Assembly (NCBI GenBank): GCA_026315105.1
Contig: CM048745.1
Coordinates: 539,414,758-539,478,757 of the forward strand
Origin: Locusta migratoria
Lineage: Eukaryota > Arthropoda > Insecta > Orthoptera > Acrididae
DNA length: 64,000 nt
Direction: 5' to 3'
Shown here in pieces: positions 42,900 through 53,804 of this stretch. Made by a program: the position numbers and the translations under genes. Numbering within the stretch: the stretch's first letter is position 1; each line of letters starts with the position of its first letter. The notes beneath the pieces are model-generated. The model saw nothing but the letters and a program-made list of their open reading frames with translations, was not told where the DNA came from and made no database searches.

Positions 42900-43450
42900 A
42901 CGCTATGAAGTTATCAGACGGCGTGTGTGAGATACTACCCTCGCCTTTCCTCCACGAAGGACCCATTTCTCCTCGGGAGGCCGTCGCGTTTGGACGGCAC
43001 AAAATACACAGGGATATCGAACGGGCGGCTCCGCTATTCAGGTGGAAGGCACGGCGAGCCGGCCCGATATTCGGCGCTACTTTGCAATGAATACAAAGAA
43101 CGGGGAACGGCTCCTTCGCGTCGGGCGCGCCGTAAATGTTTTACAAGCGCAGCTGCCGCGCCTGCCAAGTTATGGTGTGCGTAGCGGGCCTACGGTGAGC
43201 CAGCCAGCGACGGTGGCGCCGCGGCGGCGCTGCGGAGGGCGGCGGACACAGCGGGTGTCGCCGGCCGGTGGGCGCGCGCTTTACGACGTGCCGCCGCCGC
43301 TGCCACACTCCCATGGAAACTGCGGCCTTTATTTCCGCTCCGGCTTTGGCGCGCAAAGTGCTCTCGTAAAGTTCGCTAAGGGGGACGTTTCGAAGAGCGG
43401 AAAGCGTTGATGGAGGCTGACTTTATGTTCGCCGTGAGGAACTCCCGTCA
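42900..43450. other. Strongly GC- and CpG-rich patch
   Basis: The most GC-rich part of the window (GGCGCCGCGGCGGCGC, GCCGCCGCCGCTGCC). Overlapping frames of 71-122 codons on both strands are expected from the lack of stops in such sequence. It is the best candidate in the window for a CpG-island promoter or a GC-rich first exon, but no TATA box, splice site or conserved peptide supports this. Confidence 0.35.
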
Positions 43451-46096
43451 TTAGAGGAGTATTTTGGAGAGCCGGTACGGACGCTTATGGCGACTATTTG
43501 GGAAGTCAGTGGCGAAGGAAGCAAAAAATACGACTGCGCACGTGTTTCTCTTGATAGGCCGATCGCAACAGTTTATCCACATCCACACCCCACAAGCAGC
43601 TCACAATTTGTGCTGAAGAGATGCAGGATATATTGTGGCAGGAGAGATAGTCCGGGCATGTGTTAGCTGGTTTTATTGCTTCTCAAATGTACACTCTTTG
43701 ACAAAAAACCTGGCCGCCGCTGAGCCTAAGTCCGAGCCGATCGCGACATGGGACAATAAAAGTGGCCACGCTGATTCGCTCCGGCTATCTGCACAATCTG
43801 GCAACACTGTAGGCTGCAGGAGTTCATGCAGTACTTCTTATGTGCAATTAGAAGACGTCCCTGTCAGCTACGGCCGTGGTCTCGCGGTAAGGTTCTTGGC
43901 TTGTACGTGTGAGTCTTAGTGGTCGAAACCGACTGTTGACAAAAATTTTAATTCCACGTCCCTCGTGTTGCTGATGCCACATGTGTAGGGGGAGCATATG
44001 CGTAACGCATTTCACTTTTTGATACACTGGTAATAACATTTCTGCCCAATAACATCGCTGCCTCAGGCCGCAGCACTTGGCAGAGCTCACCGCGGCCCAC
44101 TCGCCTTCTGCCCACAGCGTCTGCCGCCGCTCATCGCCCTGGATATGTAAAATGCTGTAGTGTTGCTGAGTGGTGATCCACAAAAAAGGTTGCGATGTGT
44201 ATTTCACACACGATATCAACGGAGCAAACCACCCATTTCGAATGAAGGATGAGCAAATTATTACCCTATCACATGATATATTAGAAAGCCAAAAAATTGT
44301 CATAACCGTTGATCCAATCAAGTAGCACTCTACGATGGTTAACACTTAATTGTGGATTGAATCTCGATCCTTTTCCTTTCAGAAAAGCCCTTCATGTAAT
44401 TTGTTATTGTCATCAAGACACAGTGCGTAACTGCACTATAATGTTTTAGTGTCGATCTTTGATTTCTTACAGTAAATGTATGAGCTAAATTATGTGAATA
44501 GGTTTCAGCGCACGTTCTAGCAACACAGGCACACTGCAAGGTTCGTGTCTTCATGTCTCATTTCTACAGCATATATTTTACATGAAGGAACTATATTAAT
44601 CATTATGTTCACTTCCTCCGAAAGTATCCCTTAACATGTGGGACCTAAGGGAGTAGTAAAACTTCGTATCTATTCGAATTTCTTCAAAGGCGTTTGTATA
44701 GTGAAGCAAAGAAGACATCGAATACCATTTCCATAATTTGGAGTCGACCTTTCTGAAGGACTTATTGTATAAAGCTTTTCTTCTGGTTCCGTTAAAGAGT
44801 TTCTTCTTGCAATCTGCAGCGTATAAAGCAAAATAAAACAAAGTAAAATGAAATACCATCCGCAAAAGCACGATCTCCAACCAGGATTAGAACTGCCGTC
44901 TCAAAGCACAGTTGCATCGCTAGACACGAGCAGAACCACCCAGCCAACCACACGCTGCCGCCTGGTGCCCTCAGTGTCTCACATACTGGATGCTGAGATT
45001 CTAACGCATCGCGAAAATTAACCTGAAAGTCACCTACACGAATAACTGCATTCTTTGAGTGTAAAAGTTAAATTTCTGTCTCTCATATGACATGGGCATC
45101 GTACAGCATGAGTCATGAAAGTAGAAGAGGAATGTCAAGTGAACTTAGCAGGACAATTCAGTACCACTTGCGGAAGTAACTGCACTGTCACGGTGTTGCC
45201 AAATGTTAGCAACGATGTTGCCAGTTCTTAGTTGTACTAGGAAGACCAGTGTAGTGATAAGCACGCGAAACCGCGCTCATCTCATACGGGCTTCTAGAGG
45301 GGAGTCGCGGAATTTGATTAATACGCGGCGCTGTCTCCTAGTAGTTTCCATCGTCACACTTAGGATGCAAACATTTAATTCGTCTAATGAGGCCGAAACC
45401 AGCGTTTAAGTTTTTTGAAGCTTTACAGCATTAGGATATAATTCCAGCAAATTTCTAGAGAAGTTAAAAACAGTGATATTGAACTTGCAACATGCGGCAG
45501 GTCAGAGACTGAGATTTGTAAACTTCTATCATGATTACAGTTTCACCCCTCCCCCCTCCCAACAGAAAAAGACTAAAACTATAACTTTGTTAGATTGCGA
45601 CAAAAGGTAATTTTTTTCATGAAAAGTTACTGGGAATGAACATTGCCCCATCCGTCTCATTAAACGTCGCATCTCTAAAGCGACTGCGTTTCAAAATTCA
45701 GTCTTACGGCCGTACAAGTAATATTTCATGTATTCTACGTGAATTTAGAAATGTGTTGGTTTGTTTGAAAGTCAGAATAAACTTAGTTAACTGGGACATG
45801 TTTGTTGACTATCTATTAATGAAATTTTCAAGAAATAGCTGCTTGAAAGTTTCCCATTTACAAAAATAATAATTTTAGTGTTACTGTGCACGCTGTCAGT
45901 CGCATTACGCACTGTGACTAATGGCGATACTTTTCCCTCAACTTTGTGTACCTGAGGCTTGAAAGGTCCCAGGTATGGAGGGTTGTTCGTAGGTGTTTTC
46001 TATTTATTTCTGTATTGTACAGATAAGTACGGTATATTATTGTAGAATATTATTGCCTTAACAGAAGAAATTTTGAATTTGGACGAGAAATTCGTA
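43451..46096. other. Long unannotated stretch
   Basis: Includes a minus-strand frame of 165 codons (43848-44345) with no recognisable domain and a weak tRNA-like segment near 44.88 kb. No repeat structure found. Confidence 0.3.
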
Positions 46097-46522
46097 GCAA
46101 AGTAATTTCGCATACAATGACGAGCGGTTTCGCTGTACATATCGACAAGTTCAGGCTTTATTGCTTAGACGTCGCCAAACGATATGTTGACCTATATTCC
46201 TGGTACCCGATGCCAACATTGGTATATACAGTTAAAATTTATGACTACGCGATAATTGAAATGAGTGTCTTACCAGTCGGGCAACTTTCCGAGCACGTTC
46301 GAGAAGCGGAGAACAAGGACATTCGTTGGTACCGCGAAAATTTTTCTCGAAAATGTACGCGAGACAAGACAATGTCTGACGTTTTCCGTCGGCTTCTTGC
46401 AACCTCGGACCCATGGGTAAGTAATTTTCAAAAATTAAAAATTTACCTTCTGATGTCATAGAACTTCTACTGGAAACACCAGAAGAGTATGTCACAGATA
46501 GTAACTTACCCTCAGCATAAAT
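46097..46522 (+). pseudogene. C-terminal fragment of an uncharacterised, probably transposon-borne protein
   Basis: The frame 46117-46461 contains FRLYCLDVAKRYVDLYSWYPMPTLVY, then VLPVGQLSEHVREAENKDIRWYRENFSRKCTR, then DVFRRLLATSDPWVS. I recall this order (PMP, AxNKD, RKxSR, SDPxxS) from uncharacterised multi-copy proteins in insects and cnidarians, but I cannot name the family. A one-base shift after SNFQKLK moves the frame to SDVIELLLETPEEYVTDSNLPSA and a stop. No start region is visible, so it is a decayed 3' fragment. Confidence 0.5.
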
Positions 46523-47436
46523 CGAAACGTACGACAGATCCATCTGACTCAGATTATGATTTTTAATTAGTCCAATAGATCAATCTAATGGGATGTATTG
46601 TATGGAATATTGTACATAAAATGAAAAAGAAATTTACGTATTCTACAAAATGGTTTTTCATTTTAGAATTTCAAATGTCATGAATCTATTATCAAATTCG
46701 TAATCAGCTACCCCAAAAACCTAAAATTGGAAATTTTGAAATTATTATTCTCACTTTTCGGCTTTTGGTGCTTTTGGTGCCGGCGTTGCCACTAGGCCAG
46801 CTGCATTCGAAAGTCGATGGCGCAGCCACGCCGCTCCGCCTGCTCGTCGATCGCTGGCCGCCTTCCGTCGATGCCTCGCTGCCGGATGAGCGGTGATCGA
46901 ACCCCTTCAGTGCTACTGGTGCCCACGGAGAGTGGTTCGAACCCTGACGCTGTCCTCCGGTCAGGAACTTGTCCCCATCTCGTCGCGTCGATACTGCTGC
47001 CAGTGGTTGGCGAGATGACTAGAGCCCCTCACTGTGACATGACGTCACGCTGACCTCCCGAGCGGCCCGTTGTCTGGCCTCGGTAGATGAACCGCTGACA
47101 ACTGCTAGTTGCTTACTCGCAGCTGTACTGGTGCACTCTGAGCTGAGCTGCGAATTGTCTATTGCTCTGAAACACATGCTTTTTATTTCATTCAAAAGTG
47201 CCGTTACTAGTCACGTACAAATCACCAACTTCGGCACACGCCTGGTGTATTGACCCCGGTCGTTACGCACTTGCGGCTACTGCTGTGTTTGCAGTACTGA
47301 CCGGCTGCGGCCCAAGTCTCTCGCACTTCATACAGAAAGCTGTTGCGGTATTGGAATGCAGCTCTAGCCTCAATCACTCTCTCTCAACTGGCGCCTCACT
47401 GCCTGCTTCTTTCACACTGCGACTATTTCTTCAGTT
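46523..47436. other. Unannotated stretch, GC-rich in the middle
   Basis: 46790-47060 is GC-rich with a GTGGTTCGAACCCTG box B-like segment at about 46932. I see no box A in front of it and do not call a tRNA-derived element. Confidence 0.3.
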
Positions 47437-47868
47437 GAAATGAAAAATATCGCAATTTGCGATCAGTTATGGCTGCACTGTACTAGGTTTAGATAGAATA
47501 CCTATGTGCGGCGAATGAAAATTTGTGTCCGGCCGGGATTCAAACCCGAGATATCCTGCTTACTAGGCAGACGCTTTGACCACTCCGCCACCGAGGACAC
47601 AGTGACCAGCCCCACTGCAGAGGACTCTTCCCTGCACGTCTCCCGCCACACCCAAATCTCCATTCGCCACGCTATATCTTTCGTATAACCACAGCCTATT
47701 TTGTTCTGTAATGCTCGCAACCACAGCCTATTTTGTTCTGTAATGCTCGCAGCCACAATACTGTATTCTCGCATCAGGGAGAACAGACCATGAGGTATCG
47801 GGACACAATTAATTGTCGTCAGGAGTCCAGGAGCTCGGCTTGTATATAATTATATATTTTTCGACGAC
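47437..47868 (-). repeat. tRNA-Thr-like long repeat, left copy of an inverted pair
   Basis: The minus strand holds a tRNA-like body (about 47519-47602) with GGTGGCGGAGTGGTCAAAGCG and GGTTTGAATCCCGG, and then a long shared flank to CGAAAAATATATAATTATAT. A 32-bp tandem duplication (ACCACAGCCTATTTTG...) lies at 47692-47755. It pairs with the copy at 47950-48362. Confidence 0.65.
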
Positions 47869-47949
47869 ATTACAGCGTTCAAAGAATGAAATAAATCGCA
47901 ATTTGCGATCCGTTTTGCTTCACTGTACTAGGTTTAGGTGTAATACCAA

Positions 47950-48362
47950 TGTCATCCAAAAATATATAATTGTATACAAGCCGAGGCTGAGCTCCTGAAC
48001 GACAAATGTGTCTCGATACCTCCTGGTCTGTTCTCCCTGATGCGGGAATACAGTATTGTGGCTGCGAGCATTACAGAACAAATAGGCTGTACTGTAGAAA
48101 TGAGACAGCGCGGCGAATGGAGATTTGTGTGTGGCGGGAGACGTGCAGGAAAGACTCCTCTGCAGTCGGGCTGGTCAGTGTGTCCGCGGTGGCGGAGTGG
48201 TCAAAGCGTCTGCCTAGTAAGCAGGAGATCCCGGGTTCGAATCCCAGCCGGGCACAAATTTTCATTCGCCGCACATTGGTATTCCGTCTAAACCTAGTAC
48301 TGATCTCAAATTGCTATTTATTTCATTCTTTGAACATTGTAATGTCGTCGAAAAATATATAA
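47950..48362 (+). repeat. tRNA-Thr-like long repeat, right copy of an inverted pair
   Basis: Same order as the left copy in the other orientation: a diverged 21-bp AATGTCGTCG-type segment, the GGTCTGTTCTCCCTGATGCG block, the tRNA-like body and again the AATGTCGTCG segment. A 21-bp repeat at both ends of the unit hints at a circular or tandem origin. Confidence 0.65.
48180..48255 (+). tRNA. tRNA-Thr(AGT)-like body within the repeat
   Basis: A 76-base segment folds as a cloverleaf: acceptor GTGTCCG/CGGGCAC (one G-U), box A GGTGGCGGAGTGGTC, anticodon arm TCTGC-CTAGTAA-GCAGG with anticodon AGT, and T arm with GGTTCGAATCCC. Because an inverted, diverged copy lies 600 bp away inside the same repeat, I take it as a SINE-type tRNA derivative rather than a host tRNA gene. 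Pol III transcription is plausible. Confidence 0.45.
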
Positions 48363-48406
48363 AAGAATTATATATATAATTCTTTTATATATTTTTCGAC
48401 GACATT
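48341..48406. repeat. 66-bp perfect palindrome
   Basis: Thirty bases from AATGTCGTCGAAAAATATAT onward are followed by TATATA and then their exact reverse complement. It closes the right end of the inverted pair and is followed by a short AT run. It would extrude as a cruciform. Confidence 0.9.
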
Positions 48407-48684
48407 ATATATATATATATAAAATTGTATTTCTTCAGTTACCTAAAATTTCTACAAAATACTGTACAGATGCTACAGTGTTGATGGGTACCTTATGTAC
48501 CACTGATTCCTCCTCTTTCAGGCCCAGTCACGTACTGCTCGCGAGAAAAACACCATTCGACAAGTGTGGAGACTTTTATCTTACTAATTTTATCATCGTG
48601 TATGTTTTGCAACATATACAGTGTGATATTTTCCACCAAGAGGGTTTGATCGATGAGATACCCAACAAAAAACGTCTAATGAAC

Positions 48685-48808
48685 TCCAGAATGAAACTTT
48701 TCACTCTGCAGCGGAGTGTGCGCTGAATGAAACTCCCTGTCAGATTAAAATTGTGTGCCGGAAACGGGGTTCAAACCTGGAACCTTCGCCTTTCACGGGC
48801 GAGCGCTC
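48685..48808 (-). mobile_element. Second SINE family, 3' part with extension
   Basis: On the minus strand: GAGCGCTCGCCCGTGAAAGG, box B GGTTTGAACCCCG, ACAATTTTAATCTGACAGG, then CACACTCCGCTGCAGAGTG, a hairpin-forming end not present in the other copies here. Box A is missing. Confidence 0.75.
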
Positions 48809-49833
48809 TTTTTGTTTAATCAACTGTTTGCTTTCCGTTTATCCAATCAACAGCAACTGCAGTCGGGTAGGCTCTGTACCGTGGAGCCAGTGGTACAGTG
48901 TGCCCGGTTTCATCCTAAAGGTCCCAGTGCCTCCGTGTGTCAGCTGCATGGGATCTCTGCCGAGGAATGATAGCTCTTATTAATGAAACCACCCCAATGA
49001 GTTTCACTGTGAAGTGGTTCACCATGCCGGATACGAAGATGCTCCAACGCACCTGGCGTAATTCCACTGGGAATAGTCAAGAATACGATACAACACGTCG
49101 GCTTTGACCAATGACGTCATATACGAAACAAAGATATGGAAGTAATAACATTTGAACATTTGACGTCTATCAAGAAATATATCGATTATTAATACACCAG
49201 AGATAATACTATAAGTAACTTTACAGATAAATAATTAGTAGCTCGTTTAAGAAATATGTAATAATAAATGAAACACGTCATATCTATTACATTATTGTAT
49301 TTTTATTTATTAAAAAACAGTGAAGCCTGTTTAAATTATTTAAAAATGAATAAGACATGAAAAATATTGATTTTTAGAGGTGATACAGTATCAAGTCTAT
49401 CGTCTGAAACAAAAAAAAAAAAAAAAAAAAAAAAGAAATTACATTACATACTAGAAATATACTTTTTATTATTATATTAACAAATACTACTACAAATGTG
49501 TGCGATTTCGTTAAAAGCTACATGTACAATAATGTTCAATTAAAATTGTAGTGTAATAATACATGTTTCTGCTCATATGTCGCTATTTGAAAAGATATCT
49601 GTATCGTATTCTTGACTTGAGTCAGTTGCCTTCAACATCGAGAGACACTGGTTTATTCACCAGGGGAACCACGATTCATCAGTCCTATTCACAGACGAGG
49701 CCACCTCTACGGTTCGCCGATCATCTACGGGACACTTTCGCGCTTGCTAAATCAACCAGTAAATTAATGAGACATTCAGGGAATAAGAATATCTGATTGT
49801 GATGCCCGATATATTTCCATAAAGCAAGATGCC
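48809..49833. other. Unannotated stretch with an A-run
   Basis: A(24) at 49411-49434. Otherwise AT-rich and without recognised features. Confidence 0.35.
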
Positions 49834-50024
49834 TTCAAATGTTTGTAAAACTACGTGACTTAACCGCAGTTGTCATCGGTCCTAAACTTACCAACTACTT
49901 AAACTAACGTATGCTGAAAACAACACCACACCTATGCCAGAGGGAGGATTCAAACCTCCGACGAGAGAAATGCCGCGGACTCCTAACAAAGCCCCTTAGC
50001 GCACACGACTATTCCCGCACGGCA
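49834..50024 (-). mobile_element. SINE, diverged subfamily
   Basis: Head ends GCCGTGCGGGAATAGTCG on the minus strand, similar to the copy at 35.5 kb; box B GGTTTGAATCC. Tail partly decayed. No duplication seen. Confidence 0.82.
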
Positions 50025-50376
50025 TTGTAACACAAGGAGCACGAGAAGAAGTAATAGTTAGTGAATAGGGACTGGAGAAAACGAATGAAGGGGATGGCGC
50101 TGGTAGAAATTTCCACAGAGTATAATTTAAACATTACCAACTCATGGAAGATTTCGGATTCGATGCTACAATGGCAACAAAAAGATTTCGGATCAAGGTC
50201 TTAAAATGTGAGAACTGAAGAAACTGCAAAATGTTAGGAAAGTAAGGCACCAACCGTAATAGCTTCTATTCCGATGAATTTATATAGCTCACAAGCTGCA
50301 TAGTTAATCTGTAAAAAACTTTACCAGATTTTAACATCAGCTAAGAGTGTCTTCATGAGAAGACTTATTTAGGCAA
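50025..50376. other. Unannotated spacer
   Basis: Nothing recognised. Confidence 0.3.
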
Positions 50377-50388
50377 GTGATTAGTGCT

Positions 50389-50586
50389 GCCGGCCGCGGT
50401 GGCTGAGGGGACTGAGGCGCTTCAGCCACGGTCTGCACGGCCACTACGGTCGGGGGTTCGAATCCCCCATCGGGCATGGATATTTGTGCCGTCCTTAGAG
50501 TTAGCTAGTTCATAAGTAATTTGTAAGCTTAGGGACTGATGACCCCATAGTTAAGTCCCTTAAGTTCTACAAACATTTGAACATTT
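50389..50586 (+). mobile_element. SINE, main family
   Basis: Full-length with exact box B GGTTCGAATCCCC. Exact 12-bp duplication GTGATTAGTGCT (50377-50388 and 50587-50598). Confidence 0.95.
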
Positions 50587-50623
50587 GTGATTAGTGCTCT
50601 TGTCGTGTAAAATTATTTGTTAG

Positions 50624-50624
<1 letters not shown>

Positions 50625-50692
<68 letters not shown>
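50625..50692. repeat. (AT)n microsatellite
   Basis: About 33 dinucleotides framed by TAGTAA and TTACTA, so the whole is one inverted repeat. It lies immediately 5' of the long RTE copy and may mark its insertion site. Confidence 0.9.
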
Positions 50693-50693
<1 letters not shown>

Positions 50694-50931
50694 CTAGGTG
50701 CAACCACAGCGGAGGGGTATCTGTGGAGAGGCCAGACAAACGTGTGGTTCCCGAAGAGGGGCAGCAGCCTTTTCAGTAGTTATAGGGGCAACAGTCTGGA
50801 TGATTGACTGAGCTGGCCTTGTAACATCAGCTAATGTGGCTTTGCCACACAGCTACTGCGAACGGCTGAAAGCAAGGGGAAACTACAGCCGTTACTTTTC
50901 CTGAGGACATGCAGCTCTACTGTATGGAAAT

Positions 50932-51702
50932 ATGATGATGGCATCCTCTAGGGTAAAATATTCCGGAGGTAAAATAGTCCCCCATTCGGATCTCCGGGCG
51001 GGGACTACTCAGGAGGATGTTGTCATCAGGAAAGACAATACTGGCATTCTACGGATCAGAGCGTGGAATGTTAGATCCCTTTATCGGGTAAGAAAATCAG
51101 AAAATTTAAAAAGGGAAATGGATAGGTTGAAGTTAGATATAGTGGGGATTAGTGAAGTTCGGTGGCAGGATGAACAGGATTTCTGGTCAGGTGAGTACAG
51201 GATTATAAATACAAAATCAGTTGGGGGTATCACAGGAGTAGGACTTATAATGAATAAGAAAATAGGAATGCGGGTAAACTATTATGAACAGCACAGTGAC
51301 CGCATTATCATTGTCAAGATAGATACGAAGGCAACACCGACAACAGTAGTACAGCTTTATATGCGAACTAGCTCTGCCGATGATGAGGAGATCGAAAAAA
51401 TATATGAGGAGCTAAAGGAAATTATTCAGACTGTTAAGGGAGAGGAAAACTTAATTGTGATGGGAGACTGGAATTCGGTTGTAGGAAAAGGAAGAGAAGG
51501 AAAAATAGTAGGTGAATATGGACTGGGCAGAAGGAATGAAAGAGGTAGTCGCCTGGTAGAATTTTGCACGGAACATGATTTAATAATAACAAACATGTGG
51601 TTTAAGAATCACAAAAGAAGGATGTATACGTGGAAGTGGCCAGGAGACACCGGAAGGTATCAGATATATTTTATAATGTTAAGACATAGATTCCGGAACT
51701 AG
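50932..51702 (+). pseudogene. RTE apurinic-type endonuclease domain
   Basis: A 256-residue frame with the EEP (exonuclease-endonuclease-phosphatase) order: WNVRSL (45-50), SEVRW (74-78, catalytic Glu), GDWN (178-181), TWKWPGD (233-239). The next motif should be QIDYI, but it reads QIYFI, so a catalytic Asp is lost, and the frame leaves the family sequence right after. SDHNLL (catalytic His) follows in another frame at about 51738. The family nicks target DNA for target-primed reverse transcription; host proteins derived from it are annotated as craniofacial development protein 2-like. Confidence 0.85.
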
Positions 51703-51753
51703 GTTATAAACTTCAAGACATACCCAGGGGCAGATATAGACTCTGACCATAAC

Positions 51754-52026
51754 TTGTTAGTCATGAACTGTAGGCTGAAGCTGAAAAAACTGCAGAAAGG
51801 TAGGAAAATAAGGAGACGGGACTTAGGTAAATTGAAGGAAAGTGAAGTTCTGGAGAATTTCAGAAGGAGATTTAGGCAACAATTGACAGAAACAGGGGGA
51901 AATAAAACAGTAGAAGAGGAATGGGTAGCATTGAGAGATGAAATAGTGAAGGCAGCAGAGGACAAAATAGGTAGAAAGGCAAGACCTACAAAAAATCCTT
52001 GGATATCACAGGAAATACTAAATTGA
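51754..52026 (+). pseudogene. RTE linker between endonuclease and RT
   Basis: A 90-residue frame rich in K, R and E (MNCRLKLKKLQKGRKIRRRDLGKLKE) ending KNPWISQEILN at a stop; it continues after the stop in the same frame (DERRKYKNAVNET). Probably the basic linker region. No enzymatic motif. Confidence 0.7.
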
Positions 52027-52074
52027 ATTGATGAAAGGAGAAAATATAAAAATGCAGTAAATGAAACAGGCAAA

Positions 52075-52743
52075 ATGGAGTACAGACGATTAAAAAATGA
52101 GATTGACTGGAAGTGCAAAATGGCTAAGCAGGAGTGGCTAGAAGCCAAATGCAAATCTGTAGAAGAATGTATTAGAAGGGGAAAAGTAGATACCGCCTAC
52201 AGTAAAATAAGAGAGACATTTGAGGACAAGAAAAGCAACTCTACGAATATCAAGAACTCATATGGGAAACTAGTTCTCAACAAAGAAGGGAAATCTGAAA
52301 GGTGGAAAGAGTACATAGAGCAGCTCTACAAAGGAAATGAACTTAGAGACAATGTTGTAGGAAGGGAAGAGGAAGTAGATCAAGATGAAATAGGAGATAC
52401 TATACTGAGAGATGAATTTGACAGAGCCTTGAAAGACCTAGGTCGGAACAGGGCCCCAGGAGTAGATGACATACCCTCAGAGCAACTAAAGTCTCTGGAA
52501 GAGCCAGCCATGACAAGACTATTTCAACTGGTGTGTAGGATGTATGAGACAGGCGAAATGCCCTCAGACTTCAAGAAAAATGTAATAATCCCCATTCCAA
52601 AGAAATCAGGCGCAGACAGGTGTGAAAATTACAGAACATTCAGTTTGATAAGTCATGGTTGCAAAATTTTAACACGAATTATCTACAGGAGAATGGAAAA
52701 GCTGACCTTGGGGAAGATCTGTTTGGATTCAGAAGGAACGTAG
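52075..52743 (+). pseudogene. RTE reverse transcriptase, N-terminal part
   Basis: A 222-residue frame with GRNRAPGVDDIPSEQLK (residues about 122-138, the conserved finger motif of non-LTR RTs), ARMYETGE-type FQLVCRMYETGEMPSDFKKNVIIPIPKK and CENYRTFSLISHGCK. It ends where the frame shifts at EGT. The next block, motif A (FVDLEKAFDxV in relatives), is absent from the DNA: ACCTACG joins directly to the sequence that should lie about 130 bp further on. Confidence 0.85.
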
Positions 52744-52997
52744 GAACCCGGTAGGCGATACTCACTTTACATCTTATCTAAGAAGATAGAAGATAGATTA
52801 AGGAAAGGCAAACCTACGGTTTTAACTGCAGTTATTAGACTCGAAGGTCATGAAAGGGAAGCATCAGTTGGGAAGCGAGTAAGACAGGGTTGTAGCCTTT
52901 CTCCGATGTTATTCAATTTGTACATCGAGCAGGCGGTGAAGGAAAGCAAGGAAAAATTGGAATAGGGATTAAAGTTCAGGGGGAAGAAATAAAAACA

Positions 52998-53750
52998 TTG
53001 CGTTTTGCTGATGACATTGTAATTCTGTCAGAGACAGCAAAGGACATGGAAGAGCAGTTGAATGGAATGGACAGTGTGTTGAAGAGAGTGTATAAAATGA
53101 ACTATAGTAAAACAAAGATAATGGAATGCAGTCTTAGAAAATCAGGCGATGCTGAAGGAATTAGATTAGGTAACGAAAAAATGAAGGTGGTAGATGAGTT
53201 TTGTTACTTGGGTAGTAAAATAACATGCGATGATCGTAGTACAACGGATATAAAATGCAGAATGGCAATGGGAAGAAAAGCATTTTTGAAAAAGAGAAAT
53301 TTGCTAACATCTAATATTAATTTAAGGGTAAAGAAGTCTTTTCTGAAGACATTTGTGTTGAGTGTTGCCTTGTACGGGAGTGAAACATGGACGATAAGCA
53401 GTGCGGACAGGAAGAGGATTGAGGCTTTTGAAATGTGGTGCTACAGAAGAATGCTGAAGATTAGGTGGGTAGATCGCATAACTAATGAAGAGGTACTGAA
53501 CAGAATTGGTGAGAAAAGGAATTTTTGGCAAACCCTGACTAAAACAAGGGATCGCTTGGTAGGACACATTCTTAGACATCGGGGAATCGTAAATTTAGCG
53601 TTGGAGGGACGTGTGTGGGGTAAAAATCGCAGAGGGAGACCAAGTAAGCAGATTCAAGTGGATGTGGGTTGCCGTTCTTATGAGGAGATGAAAAGTCTTG
53701 CTCAGGATAGAGTAGGGTGGAGAGCTGCATCAGACCAGTCTCCGGAATGA
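52998..53750 (+). pseudogene. RTE reverse transcriptase palm and C-terminal domain
   Basis: A 250-residue frame starting at FADD (residues 3-6, two catalytic Asp), then EEQLNGMDSVLK, EFCYLGSKIT, LYGSETWTIS and the basic end GRVWGKNRRGRPSK with a QSPE terminus shared with other copies. The upstream GVRQGCSFSP-type motif B lies at about 52880-52940 in another frame (KRVRQGCSLSPMLFNLYIEQ). Confidence 0.87.
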
Positions 53751-53765
53751 AGACCATAACAACAA

Positions 53766-53768
<3 letters not shown>

Positions 53769-53801
<33 letters not shown>
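53769..53801. repeat. (GT)16 microsatellite at the RTE 3' end
   Basis: Directly follows the ACAACAACAA end of the LINE, where RTE elements carry a simple-repeat tail. Confidence 0.9.

Positions 53802-53804
<3 letters not shown>

Larger units (their letters stand above)
50697..53768 (+). mobile_element. RTE-type LINE, near full length
   Basis: This 3.07-kb copy has a 5' untranslated part of about 235 bp (rich in CAGCTACTGCGAACGGCTG-type sequence), endonuclease, linker, reverse transcriptase and C-terminal domains in order, and the 3' end GAAGACCATAACAACAAC running into (GT)n. It encodes no separate ORF1, as expected for RTE. At least three frame breaks, a lost endonuclease Asp and a deletion of the RT motif A block make it inactive. 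It serves as reference for the RTE remnants at 3.0, 14.5, 22.1, 42.8 and 63.3 kb. Confidence 0.88.

Noticed and set aside
43042..43410. 122-codon plus-strand frame with overlapping frames on both strands
   Set aside because: It lies in very GC-rich sequence where stops are rare; no domain, splice context or codon pattern supports coding.
43848..44345. 165-codon minus-strand frame
   Set aside because: No recognisable motif; partner frames overlap and composition is unremarkable. Insect intergenic DNA of this length yields such frames by chance.
44862..44960. tRNA-like segment on the minus strand near 44.88 kb
   Set aside because: The box B candidate (AGTTCTAATCC) has two mismatches and no convincing box A or cloverleaf follows.
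46890..46990. Box B-like GGTTCGAACCC in a GC-rich stretch
   Set aside because: No box A at the right distance; probably chance in GC-rich sequence.
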